A stretch of DNA of 64,000 nucleotides from Pedobacter miscanthi (GTDB lineage: Bacteria; Bacteroidota; Bacteroidia; Sphingobacteriales; Sphingobacteriaceae). The notes beneath the pieces were generated by a model that was not told the origin of the DNA, made no database searches, and worked only from the letters and a program-made list of their open reading frames with translations. The position numbers were made by a program, and so were the translations under genes. This document shows, in pieces, positions 53,772 to 62,475 of this stretch. The stretch lies in the NCBI RefSeq assembly GCF_003315595.1, contig NZ_QNQU01000002.1, positions 124,001 to 188,000 on the forward strand. Reading direction: 5' to 3'. The stretch's first letter is position 1, and each line of letters begins with the position of its first letter.

Positions 53772-55571
53772 TTAATTGATCATTACCATTGCACCCTTAA
53801 GGGTCAACTCCATTCCGCCTTCCACTGCTGCCATTTGTGCGCCTTTTGCAGAAAACTGCATATTGGCCTGTTGTTTAATATTGATACCGCTCATGGCCAA
53901 ATCGCCTCCGCTGGCATTTACTTTAACGCCCTGTACACCCGATACGCTCACGTTCTCACCAGCTTCTAAATTGATATTTTTAGCACTTTTAATGGTAATT
54001 CCATCAGGCGACATCGTGATGCTGTTACTATTTTCATCCTGAAGGCTGATTTTCTTCTCCATATCACTCAAAACCACCTTATTGTTACCGGGAGTGGCAA
54101 TGGTAAGTACTTTATTTTCATCATCAAATTCGATACTGATTTTTGATTTTGAAACGATGGCCTTTAGCGCATTTTTCTCGTTTGGAACCAGCCTTTCGGA
54201 AGGTTGTATTTTCGGACTGCTGTACATACTGCCCAATATTACCGGACTGCGCGGATCTTCGTTTAAGAAACCGAGTACCACTTCGTCCCCAACTTCGGGC
54301 AGAAAAAATGCACCTGCCCCACTGGTTGAATAAAAATTAGCCAGCCTGGCCCATATTCCGGCACCATTTTGATTAAACATTGGTACCTCTACTAAAATCC
54401 GGTATTGCGAATCCGGATCGCCATAAATCTTTTTAACTGTTCCGTTAAATAATCCACGTGCCCCGGGCAGCATGCCTGATGCTGAAGGCGCCATTACATC
54501 GGGTTCTTCAGTAATCCATTCAGCAGAAAGCCCGATCGAAACTTCGGTAAACCAGTTACCATCACTGAGATCATGCACTACACCAGAAACAAGGTGATCG
54601 CCATTAAACCGATCTCCCAGGCCGGTAAAGGTGATAAATTTACCAGGATCAACCATACTATTGCCCTGAAATTTAGCTTCACCCTGTATTTTCGCATAAT
54701 TGCTTTTTAGTAACTGTGCATTAGCCCAATTGTTAAGTTCAGCATTTTCCAGCGGAGCAGTTGTTTGCAGTCCGTATGCTGGAATACCAACTGCCCTGGC
54801 CAATGTACCGGAAGGTATATTTCCAGGACCTGAATAACTATTTGGCACCACGACGTCTGATAGCGCCTGCTGCTTATAATCCCAGGTACTGGTTTTAATG
54901 CTATCCAATTGGGTTAAAGCATTCATATCAGCCCTGAAGGATAATAAATTATCGCCATAACAGATATTCAGTACCGGATCTGGATTAGCTCCGGGCGCTT
55001 TTACCGTTACCGTACCATTTAAGGCAGTTACAATGAGGCCATTCATATCTGCCAGCGAAAGTATAAAATCCCAGTCGCTGACGTAAAACTGTACCTGCTC
55101 TGGCCAAATGTAATTTGTTGCACTTACATCGGCTTTAAGGGAGCCATAATTACCAATGATGGAAGAAATAACTTCACTATCTGTTTTTTGCGAAAAGCTA
55201 AGGCTTTTCCTCCCGGCTGTCATTTTAATCGCTTCATCCCTGCATTCCACTTCGAGGGTGGAACCTACAATTCCGTCAATCCGGAGCGATTGCTGTGTAA
55301 TAATGCCCTGAAAGATTATATTATTGTTGCCATCGTAACCAGCTTCGATACTGATCTGATTGCCGGGTACAAAAACCGATGAGGAGCTAACATCAAATGT
55401 TCCTGTGCTGGCATCGCCATCAAATATGACGATTTTGGCTGTTGATATACGATTTACCTTTTTCTCTACATGGATAGAAAATATATTTAAATTATCTGGA
55501 ATAACATTTCCTGAAACTTTAATGGTATAAGTGGCTAAACCTTCACTTGTGCTATTGGTTGATGATGACAT
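53772..55571 (-). CDS. Vgr/Rhs-type spike protein of a contractile injection system
   Basis: A 599-aa VgrG-like spike protein resembling Afp8/Pvc8. The N-terminal part (ATYTIKVSGNVIPDNLNIFS through FVPGNQISIEAGY) matches the gp27-like hub, the middle has SGVVHDLSDGNWFTEVSIGL, and the OB-fold/gp5-like part has FLPEVGDEVVLGFLNEDPRSPVILGSM. The C-terminal beta-helix needle is glycine- and serine-rich and ends in MELTLKGAMVMIN. It lies in order between the DUF5908 and PAAR genes. No effector domain is fused to its C-terminus. Lack of T6SS membrane genes suggests an extracellular or Bacteroidota-type CIS rather than a canonical T6SS. Confidence 0.92.
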   Translation of the reverse strand: MSSSTNSTSEGLATYTIKVSGNVIPDNLNIFSIHVEKKVNRISTAKIVIFDGDASTGTFDVSSSSVFVPGNQISIEAGYDGNNNIIFQGIITQQSLRIDGIVGSTLEVECRDEAIKMTAGRKSLSFSQKTDSEVISSIIGNYGSLKADVSATNYIWPEQVQFYVSDWDFILSLADMNGLIVTALNGTVTVKAPGANPDPVLNICYGDNLLSFRADMNALTQLDSIKTSTWDYKQQALSDVVVPNSYSGPGNIPSGTLARAVGIPAYGLQTTAPLENAELNNWANAQLLKSNYAKIQGEAKFQGNSMVDPGKFITFTGLGDRFNGDHLVSGVVHDLSDGNWFTEVSIGLSAEWITEEPDVMAPSASGMLPGARGLFNGTVKKIYGDPDSQYRILVEVPMFNQNGAGIWARLANFYSTSGAGAFFLPEVGDEVVLGFLNEDPRSPVILGSMYSSPKIQPSERLVPNEKNALKAIVSKSKISIEFDDENKVLTIATPGNNKVVLSDMEKKISLQDENSNSITMSPDGITIKSAKNINLEAGENVSVSGVQGVKVNASGGDLAMSGINIKQQANMQFSAKGAQMAAVEGGMELTLKGAMVMIN

Positions 55572-55619
55572 GATTGATTGAAAGGTTAATTTGTGGTTTA
55601 AATAGCTAAAATTATTAGT

Positions 55620-55790
55620 TTACCGTACATTTTTACTGCTTTTAATATTCTCAGCAATCATTTTTTCACATTTATCTTGCAGTTGCTCTTTCAACTGATC
55701 AAGGTGTTTTTTTCCTATTTCGGGATGGGGTTTTTCGCTACCGGTGTTAATCTCTGTTTTAATGGAGATTTCCCTGATTTCTATTGGCAT
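55620..55790 (-). CDS. DUF5908 family small CIS-associated protein
   Basis: A 56-aa protein too short for most gene finders. It begins MPIEIREISIKTEIN, the PxEIREIxIK start of DUF5908 proteins, which are short helical products regularly encoded between the tape-measure/tube and Vgr genes in Bacteroidota contractile injection clusters. The remainder is a charged helical stretch (LDQLKEQLQDKCEKMIAEN). It lies 30 bp after the tape-measure-like gene and 48 bp before the Vgr gene. Its role in the particle is not known. Confidence 0.85.
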   Translation of the reverse strand: MPIEIREISIKTEINTGSEKPHPEIGKKHLDQLKEQLQDKCEKMIAENIKSSKNVR

Positions 55791-55820
55791 AATGGTGAGT
55801 TAAATGGGTTAGAAATTTTA

Positions 55821-56357
55821 TTAATATGGCCATGTCACATAAAGTGGCTTATCCATCCATGGGTATTTTATAACGGAAAATGAAAATGGAGATTTGTTGA
55901 TCAATAGATCATAAGGCCGCTTTTCAACAACTAATTCCCATTTATCTTCCTTTTCGGTAAGCATACCATCCCTTACCAGCCAGTTACCCCTAAAACCATC
56001 CACCAAACTGTTGCCAATGGCCGGCCAGGCATTAATGGCCGCATGCAACAGGCTATCCATCAAATTTTGGTGTTCCGAAGAAATTTCGATGCCTGTTTTT
56101 AAAGATTGTGATAAGGAAATACCGCATAAAACTTTATTAAGAGATAAAAACGATTCTTCGGTGTGATTTTGACCCGTTACCAGATATTGAAGGTAATGCA
56201 CGGCTGCCAATTGATTTTCGCTGTTCAAAAAACGGCGGTCTTCTGTCAGTCCCAAACGTTCGAAAAGTATCAGAACGTAATTGTTTAACAATACTATTCC
56301 AGCATTTCTCACCGCTATAGCATCTTTTAATAGATCTTGTTTTATATTATCCTCCAT
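55821..56357 (-). CDS. Short contractile-injection tape-measure-like protein
   Basis: A 178-aa protein that matches the C-terminal part of the 'contractile injection system tape measure protein' family: AGIVLLNNYVLILFERLGL, QLAAVHYLQYLVTGQN, LNKVLCGISL, LLHAAINAWPAIGNSLVDGF and the end PWMDKPLYVTW. Members I know of are several hundred to over a thousand residues; the long N-terminal repeat part is missing here. The gene overlaps the tube gene stop by 11 bp, so it is translated with it. Either the family's terminal domain works alone or the particle is very short. A truncation remnant is an alternative. Confidence 0.82.
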   Translation of the reverse strand: MEDNIKQDLLKDAIAVRNAGIVLLNNYVLILFERLGLTEDRRFLNSENQLAAVHYLQYLVTGQNHTEESFLSLNKVLCGISLSQSLKTGIEISSEHQNLMDSLLHAAINAWPAIGNSLVDGFRGNWLVRDGMLTEKEDKWELVVEKRPYDLLINKSPFSFSVIKYPWMDKPLYVTWPY

Positions 56358-56811
56358 TTGTGATGGTTATTTGTTCGTATGCAATCTCCATGGTTTCTAC
56401 GGCCACTTCGTTTCCGTCTGATTTAAGGTCGGTACCAGTGATTTTGGTTGGCCAGGCATTATTAAGCTGCCATTGCATGGTAACATTACCTGCTTCATCC
56501 AGCAATTTGATCAATATTGTCCTTCTTTTAATCAGGTTCATTTTAATTTCTTCATGCAGGTTCTGCAAAGTATTATCGTTAGTAAAAATCCCCCGTTTCA
56601 TAGTTATGTTACCGTATTTTACAATTCCGGGCATTTTTTGTATAGAAAAAAGCAGATTGTTGCTTTTGCGGTATTCCACTACCTGGTTTTCGACCTCCAT
56701 GCCAGATACTTCCTGAAATGCTATACCTTTTAATGTTGTACCAAAATCAACCTCGAACCTGAATTTTGGTAAGGGCCATGTCGCGCCTTGTGTGCTTCCA
56801 TTATCTGCCAT
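56347..56811 (-). CDS. Phage tail tube-like protein of the contractile injection system
   Basis: A 154-aa gp19/Afp1-like inner tube protein. The typical segments are PLPKFRFEVDFGTTLKGIAFQEVSG (split here for length: FRFEVDFG and GIAFQEVSGM), the loop VVEYRKSNN, ITMKRGIFTND and a C-terminal MEIAYEQITITNG. Tube proteins stack into hexameric rings inside the sheath and are pushed out on contraction. Only one tube gene is present, whereas many extracellular CIS loci have two. It lies 34 bp after the sheath gene. Confidence 0.92.
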   Translation of the reverse strand: MADNGSTQGATWPLPKFRFEVDFGTTLKGIAFQEVSGMEVENQVVEYRKSNNLLFSIQKMPGIVKYGNITMKRGIFTNDNTLQNLHEEIKMNLIKRRTILIKLLDEAGNVTMQWQLNNAWPTKITGTDLKSDGNEVAVETMEIAYEQITITNGG

Positions 56812-56845
56812 AATATTATCTCTTTAAATTATAATAAATCACCTG

Positions 56846-58426
56846 TTAATTGGAAACCGCCATTTGCTGCTGAAAGGTGATTACAATAAATTCGGCCGGA
56901 TGGACAACCGCAACTTTTATGGTTACATTCATATATCCGTTCAGAATATCATCCGCAGTCATGGTTGTTCCCAAACCACAATCAACCGAGTAAGCATCCG
57001 CAGCAGAAGCGCCCTGTAAACCGCCCTCTTTCCAGATGGAATTTAAAAAACTGCTGATCATGGCCTTAACAGCTTCCCAGGTATTTTTTTCGTTCGGTTG
57101 GAACACATAAGCCCGGGCAGCCAATTTACACGACTGTTCAATCATAATCATGGTTCTCCTTATTGAAATATACCTCCAGTCCTGACTGTTGCCATCCAAA
57201 GTTCTGGCACCCCATATCAATATGCCCATGCCATTAAAAAAACGGATCGCATTGATGGATTTACCCGAAAGCGCATCTACATTCAAACCGGCTTGCTGAG
57301 TTTCTGATAACCAGATCGGCAAAGAAACAGCACCAATAATAGGAGTATTTGCAGGCGATTGCCATGGCCCGATCTGATTATCGGTAGTGGTGATTACACC
57401 GGCCATGCCGCCACTCGGAGGAAGAATATTGGCTATAGCGAGCACCTGATTAATAATGCTGCTATATAATTTGCTGGCAATGAGCAAAGCATTATGGTAC
57501 TGCGTTACGGTTAGCGGTGCCCCTGCCGGATTTAGAATTTGATTAAGAATTGTTGCGGCGGCCTGATCAGGATTTGATGGCGGGCTTAATAATGGCATCA
57601 ACTGTTTAACATCCCCGCCGAAAAGATTGGTGTAGTTAATATCAGTGTTCTGCATTATGGTAGTGCCGATAAACGGATAATAAGCGGCTCCGTAGTTTAA
57701 ACAATTTGCACCGGTATTTTCCCTGAATGTAGCTATATCTTTAGTATAGCCTATCGGATCGGGATTCCGGCCACCAATGACATCAAAAATACTGATGGCT
57801 GTTTGCATATTTCCACACTGTTGTAACATTTGCTGCATCAGTGTTCCATTTTCAGCAACGGATAATAAGGTAGCTTCCGGACAGATGTACATGGTAGGCT
57901 CCTGCTCGTTTAGCAGTAAGGGCAGTCCGCCTTCCAGATCAGCAAGTTTTACATTTGGGTTAATCAGTTGCTCTCCTAACGCAATTGGTTTACCTGATGT
58001 AGTACCATACGACCCTACTGATACAATATAAGCTTCGCCACCACCATTTTCGTAAAACAGTTTAATGCTGTTATAGAGGTAATAAATGGTATTTGGATCA
58101 GGCAGAATAGCGTAATATATGCCATCAATAAGCATGTAATCGCCTTCTGTTGGCTGGCCTTTTTGTTTCATAAGATAATATTCCGGGCTGTATTGCACAG
58201 CCTGACCTGCGGGCGCTGCCGGGTCGGGAAAACAGTAAAAAGCCTGAAAATCGGCAAAAGAATAAATTTTCTGTGCCACATTGGTAAAAGATTTCCCCTC
58301 GTAGTCCGCTCTTGGTGTGTAGCCAATAAACGCCGGAATGGCGGTAGAAACTGGTACTACACTATTGGGAAAGGCATTCAGCTCATTGATGTAAACCCCT
58401 GGAGTTTTAATGTTAGATTGAGGCAT
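56846..58426 (-). CDS. Phage tail sheath-like protein of the contractile injection system
   Basis: A 526-aa sheath protein, started at 58426 where MPQSNIKTPGVYINELNAFP gives the family's first beta-strand; the longer ORF start at 58453 is not needed. Conserved sheath features are PAFIGYTPRAD, the central domain with GGRNPDPIGY and PPSGGMAGVITTTDN, and the C-terminal RFFNGMGILIWGARTLDGNS, RRTMIMIEQSCKL and MTADDILNGYMNV(T)IKVAVVHPAEFIVI. The sheath contracts to drive the tube into a target. It is the first gene of the seven-gene CIS run on the minus strand. Confidence 0.94.
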   Translation of the reverse strand: MPQSNIKTPGVYINELNAFPNSVVPVSTAIPAFIGYTPRADYEGKSFTNVAQKIYSFADFQAFYCFPDPAAPAGQAVQYSPEYYLMKQKGQPTEGDYMLIDGIYYAILPDPNTIYYLYNSIKLFYENGGGEAYIVSVGSYGTTSGKPIALGEQLINPNVKLADLEGGLPLLLNEQEPTMYICPEATLLSVAENGTLMQQMLQQCGNMQTAISIFDVIGGRNPDPIGYTKDIATFRENTGANCLNYGAAYYPFIGTTIMQNTDINYTNLFGGDVKQLMPLLSPPSNPDQAAATILNQILNPAGAPLTVTQYHNALLIASKLYSSIINQVLAIANILPPSGGMAGVITTTDNQIGPWQSPANTPIIGAVSLPIWLSETQQAGLNVDALSGKSINAIRFFNGMGILIWGARTLDGNSQDWRYISIRRTMIMIEQSCKLAARAYVFQPNEKNTWEAVKAMISSFLNSIWKEGGLQGASAADAYSVDCGLGTTMTADDILNGYMNVTIKVAVVHPAEFIVITFQQQMAVSN

Positions 58427-58947
58427 ATATTTTTCTGTTGTTTGGTTTATCAATAAGTAAAACGCAGGTTAAAACCCGGGATGCAAAATGTATCCTGAAA
58501 TTAACATACGCTATTTTAACATCTTACAGGCATATTTCAGAGCGCCGGATTCTCTCCTCCTCATAGCTGCTGGTTGTACCAAATATCAACAAAAGAATTA
58601 GAAATAAAACATTAACCGGGAACGTATTTTCACCCTATTATCAATCATGAAATAGAATTTTTGATGATTCTGATTTTTGCCCGACCCTCCTTCCGAACTG
58701 GTTAATATCCGGTAATTTGTGGTTAAAATAAGATTGTTTATAAATACTAAACAATGTTTAATTTTATTTTGTTGTATTTATTATATTACACCGCTATCTA
58801 CCTGCCGCTTCGAACAGAATTAAATTCTTCATTCACAAACAACACCTTAAAATACTCATAATAAACACTTTAAATCATTTATCAAAACATTAAACAATTA
58901 AGAAAAATAAAACAGTCAACCTAATCAATCGTCCTAATCCTAAAAAA
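58427..58947. other. Divergent intergenic region between CIS and M60 peptidase genes
   Basis: About 520 bp of strongly AT-rich DNA without a gene-like frame, from which the CIS operon runs left and the M60 peptidase runs right. It must contain promoters for both. I could not identify a clear TAnnTTTG box or operator, although poly-A and poly-T tracts are frequent. Shared control of the two units is possible but only inferred from the arrangement. Confidence 0.5.
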
Positions 58948-60795
58948 ATGAATTACATGATTTCAAAAACAATGCTACCGCTTTTATTAGCGGTAGTATT
59001 ACTTGGTAGTTGTAAAAAAGCACAAAACCTTCAGGAAGAGCAGCTTAAAAAACCAGATGCTCAGGCAATTGCCTCAAACCCGCAATTATTATCCACTATT
59101 GGTACCAATGTGCAGGAATTTAACCAGTTAAAAGATGCCGCGCAGGAATCGTCGAGGTTGAAATATACTTTCCACTGGACGGATTTTGATCCCACAGGAT
59201 TTTACGTACCGGCCAATACCCAGCTTAATATTACGGTTGAACAGGTAACCGGCTCTGCCCTACCCAAACTGCTTATTGGTACTTATTACCGGTACAAAGG
59301 GACCCAGAATGAACTACCAGCCATTATCCAGCTAACCGCCGGGGTAAATACCATTACCTCCGACCAATATGGAGGGATGATATGGATCCGTTTTACTACA
59401 ACCGGAACGCCTGATAGTAAAGTAAAAATTACTTTTAACAGCGGACACCTGCGGGTTCCTGTTTTCATCAAAAACCAAACCACGCAAACCGATTGGTCTA
59501 ACCAATTAAGTACTTACACCTCTCCTGATGTACTCCTGATCGGAGATCATATTTATCAGGTATACTCCAGAACAAGGGCTATCGGTTACCAGCCGCAGGA
59601 TAACAATTACGTCATTTCAAAAGCGGATGAAATATGGGCACAGGAAAATATTCTTTCGGGCCTTGACGGCTCTGTTCCGCTCAATGCAAATAATATACAC
59701 AGCAGATTATTAATGACAGAAACCTCCTATGTTGGGGGATATTATGCCGCGGCCTATTATTATGCTACCTCATACACACCTGATGCCTGCGGAGATGTAT
59801 TTACGCCAAAGATTACAACAACAGCCGGCTGGACCGCCTGGCACGAACTGGGCCACATGCACCAGCAATCGCCCTGGACCTGGAGTACACTTGGAGAAGT
59901 TACGGTTAATATATATTCGCTCCACGCCGAACGCATGCTTGGTGTTACCCCGTCGCGTTTAAAAAGGGATAACCGCTGGCCGGTCGTATTTTCTTATCTG
60001 TCGAACACTTCTTCAACCAAAGACTATAATTCTACCCCTGATCAAACCGGCGATGCCCCATGGATCAGGCTGTATCTTTTTCATCAGCTTTGGCTGGCTT
60101 TTGGCGATAACTTTTACATCCAGCTGCATAAAAAAACACGCGAACTGACGCAAAATCCTTCAGGCGACGAAAATAAAATGCGTTATTTTATGCTTACATC
60201 CTGTACCATATCGGGTAAAAACCTGACTAATTTCTTTAGAAAATGGGGTTTTAAGGTTAATGAAAGTATTTATACGGAAATTGCCAACCTTAACCTGCCC
60301 CAGCCTACGGTGGAACCCAGTACTTTAAATGAAGAAGGAACCCCATCTATAGAAAATGGTGCCTATTATAAAATTGTATCTGCTGTAAACAACACCAGTG
60401 TACTGGATGTAAACAGCAATAGCCCGGCGAACAGCACCATTGTTTCATTATGGTCGCAGAATAATCCGAGCACCAACAACCAGCTCTGGTTATTCAGACG
60501 GTTAAGCGGGGGCTTTTATACACTGAAATCAAAAGCGGATACCACAAAAGTAATGGATGTTTCGGGTGGTGGTTCGGCAAATGGCACACAAATTATCGTT
60601 TATCAAAATTCGGGATCCAATAACCAGAAATGGAGCGTAAACGATGTTGGAGGTGGTTATTATACACTTTCTCCGTTATCTGCGCCAAATTCGAATGTAG
60701 ATGTAAATAGTGGTTCAACATCAAACGGCACTAAAATCCAGATCTGGGGAGCCGGAAGCGGAAATAATCAAAAATTTAAACTGGTAAAGCAATAA
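58948..60795 (+). CDS. Enhancin-like M60 metallopeptidase with ricin-type lectin domain
   Basis: A 615-aa lipoprotein (MISKTMLPLLLAVVLLGSC, lipobox LGSC). It has a beta-rich N-terminal part, then the M60 zinc site HELGHMHQ (about residue 300) followed by the third ligand Glu in GEVTVNIYS, matching the HExGHxxQ...GEVTVN pattern. The last about 130 residues are a RICIN beta-trefoil with repeated NQLWLFR, NQKWSV and NQKFKL. M60 (enhancin-like) peptidases cut mucin-type glycoproteins, and the lectin domain would bind sugars. It is divergent to the CIS cluster and next to none of the glycan genes directly. Confidence 0.92.
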   Translation: MNYMISKTMLPLLLAVVLLGSCKKAQNLQEEQLKKPDAQAIASNPQLLSTIGTNVQEFNQLKDAAQESSRLKYTFHWTDFDPTGFYVPANTQLNITVEQVTGSALPKLLIGTYYRYKGTQNELPAIIQLTAGVNTITSDQYGGMIWIRFTTTGTPDSKVKITFNSGHLRVPVFIKNQTTQTDWSNQLSTYTSPDVLLIGDHIYQVYSRTRAIGYQPQDNNYVISKADEIWAQENILSGLDGSVPLNANNIHSRLLMTETSYVGGYYAAAYYYATSYTPDACGDVFTPKITTTAGWTAWHELGHMHQQSPWTWSTLGEVTVNIYSLHAERMLGVTPSRLKRDNRWPVVFSYLSNTSSTKDYNSTPDQTGDAPWIRLYLFHQLWLAFGDNFYIQLHKKTRELTQNPSGDENKMRYFMLTSCTISGKNLTNFFRKWGFKVNESIYTEIANLNLPQPTVEPSTLNEEGTPSIENGAYYKIVSAVNNTSVLDVNSNSPANSTIVSLWSQNNPSTNNQLWLFRRLSGGFYTLKSKADTTKVMDVSGGGSANGTQIIVYQNSGSNNQKWSVNDVGGGYYTLSPLSAPNSNVDVNSGSTSNGTKIQIWGAGSGNNQKFKLVKQ

Positions 60796-60820
60796 AACAC
60801 CCTAAAATTTAGATCACATT

Positions 60821-60853
60821 ACCAAAAGTCATTGCAATGCGATGGCTTTTGGT
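60821..60853 (+). terminator. Intrinsic terminator after M60 peptidase gene
   Basis: A 12-bp stem ACCAAAAGTCAT / ATGGCTTTTGGT (one G-U pair) with a TGCAATGCG loop is followed by a T-rich tract, 26 bp past the stop codon. Being nearly symmetric, it could also end the convergent cytochrome P460-like unit. Confidence 0.82.
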
Positions 60854-60884
60854 ATTTTTAAGTATTTTTTTTAAGAAATTTTGG

Positions 60885-61355
60885 TTAGGGCGAAATAGCA
60901 ACCGGTATAGAAAGGATTGCAGATTCCCTATCATCCTTTTTCATTTCTAAACCTGTGTTGTGCGCCGGTCCTTTGAAAAAAGCATAGTTTTTCTTTCCGT
61001 TTTGACCGATAAAAATGCGCTCTACAGTTATTACCCTATCCGGAATCTTTGCCCCAAACCAATCCGGATCGGCCTTTCCTTTCCATGTTACCAGATAAAG
61101 TACCGAACCTGCAGCATAATCTGCTCCATCTTTCAGGCGTTTGGCGGCAGTGCTGTTACCATACAGGGTAGCCATTGTTTGTGCTTCAGGTTGCAGGCTA
61201 ACGGCCAAAGGTGTCAACTCCAAAGGATTTTCGGGTAATTTGGATATGCTAATTTTTGAAGCTTCTTTATTAATGCGATCAGAAACCGGTGGTTTGCAGC
61301 TCACGATTAATAATATAATGAAGGAAAATATTCCTACGGTGAATGATATTTTCAT
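60885..61355 (-). CDS. Cytochrome P460-like lipoprotein
   Basis: A 156-aa lipoprotein (lipobox IVSC, Cys at about residue 20). The segment YGNSTAAKRLKDGADYAAGS followed by VLYLVTWKGKADPDWFGAKIP resembles the small cytochrome P460 fold, but there is no CxxCH haem motif in this protein. The preceding gene, only one base away, encodes a haem-binding P460-type protein, so the two may form a complex or an electron-transfer pair. Function remains uncertain. Confidence 0.65.
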   Translation of the reverse strand: MKISFTVGIFSFIILLIVSCKPPVSDRINKEASKISISKLPENPLELTPLAVSLQPEAQTMATLYGNSTAAKRLKDGADYAAGSVLYLVTWKGKADPDWFGAKIPDRVITVERIFIGQNGKKNYAFFKGPAHNTGLEMKKDDRESAILSIPVAISP

Positions 61356-61356
61356 T

Positions 61357-62295
61357 TTATTTTCGATTTAAATCATTAATGGCAAGTGGTGTGGTAAATA
61401 CATAATCATTATTTCGTTCGGGCCTGTGGCAGCTAATGCATTCGGTATCAAATTTTACCGTTTTACCATAAGGAAGCAGGTTTTCGCCCTTCCAGCGGGC
61501 CCAGCCCCAGCCCTTTGTATGGGCATATTGTTTGGCATTTTTGATCATAAACTCTACCTGTACAAACTGGCCTGCGTAAACACTGCCATCTTTGGCTTTC
61601 TGTTGTTTCCAGGCAGTTTTAGCGAAGATGGTTCCATCAGGCCATGGATTTATTTTGCCGGTGCGGATGGCTTCTACCGCTACCGGATTGCCAAAAATGA
61701 TGCGGATGGTGCCATTATCGAAACGCTCGGTGGTACTTATTGCTTTCCAGTTACGGTAATCTGGCAGGTAAGCGATCCCGTTTGGTGATTTTTTAACTCC
61801 CTGAACAGCTTGTTTTTCTGTTGCTTTTTCTGCGTTTTCTACATCAGCGGGTTTGCTTACCGCATTGTTTAACAGATATGTTTTTAACAAATCAATATCT
61901 TCAGGATTCAATTTTGCTGCAGGATGTAACGCAGTGTAACTGCTTAAAGGCATTTCTTTGGAGAGGATGCCGTTTAAGGCAAAATATAACATGGCATTAC
62001 GCTGTGGAGTAGCAAGCGAATCCCAATGCGAAAAATCGAGGGATTTTCTGCCGTCACGGATATGTGATGCCACCAGGAAATTAACCGGCGTTAGGCGATC
62101 GAACCAACGCCATTGGGTTTGGTCAGAGTGACAGTCGAAACACGATGTTTCCAATATCTTTGCTATTTTTTGGGGTACACCAGTTAATGCTTTAGCCTGG
62201 GGTGTTTTTGCTAAACTTATCTCTTCCGGCCTGATCAGTTGTGCCAGCAAAACCAGGGCAAGGATACAGAGCACGATTTTAAATTTGAGTTTCAT
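61357..62295 (-). CDS. Haem-binding domain plus cytochrome P460 domain protein
   Basis: A 312-aa exported protein with an N-terminal signal or anchor helix (residues about 4-20). Residues about 25-145 match the haem-binding domain family with CFDCHSDQTQWRWFD and PVNFLVASHIRDGR; residues about 175-310 form a cytochrome P460 domain ending in the haem motif CISCHRP (CxxCH). Each domain thus has a CxxCH site. P460-type proteins are linked to nitrogen-oxide or hydroxylamine chemistry in some bacteria, but most Bacteroidota copies are untested. It is upstream of the P460-like lipoprotein gene (one base between them) and probably expressed with it. Confidence 0.82.
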   Translation of the reverse strand: MKLKFKIVLCILALVLLAQLIRPEEISLAKTPQAKALTGVPQKIAKILETSCFDCHSDQTQWRWFDRLTPVNFLVASHIRDGRKSLDFSHWDSLATPQRNAMLYFALNGILSKEMPLSSYTALHPAAKLNPEDIDLLKTYLLNNAVSKPADVENAEKATEKQAVQGVKKSPNGIAYLPDYRNWKAISTTERFDNGTIRIIFGNPVAVEAIRTGKINPWPDGTIFAKTAWKQQKAKDGSVYAGQFVQVEFMIKNAKQYAHTKGWGWARWKGENLLPYGKTVKFDTECISCHRPERNNDYVFTTPLAINDLNRK

Positions 62296-62475
62296 GGATT
62301 TTCTTTTTGATCAACCAAAATTAGTCATACAGCCTCCTTTAACCTATTATAGTTCTGCGAAAGGGATAAATTTAAGCTTAAAGGCGAATTAAGCGCTTTG
62401 AATAATCCGATCTTTTTAAGACCTTGAGCCCGCAACTCCGGTTAAATTCAGTCTGGAGATTTTTTACCACCTCAC

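Noticed and set aside
52532..58426. Canonical type VI secretion system
   Set aside because: No TssJ, TssL, TssM or other membrane-complex genes are seen; gene types fit an extracellular or Bacteroidota CIS better.
58948..60795. Ricin-type domain taken as toxin
   Set aside because: The domain is the lectin beta-trefoil only; the catalytic part is an M60 peptidase, not an rRNA glycosidase.
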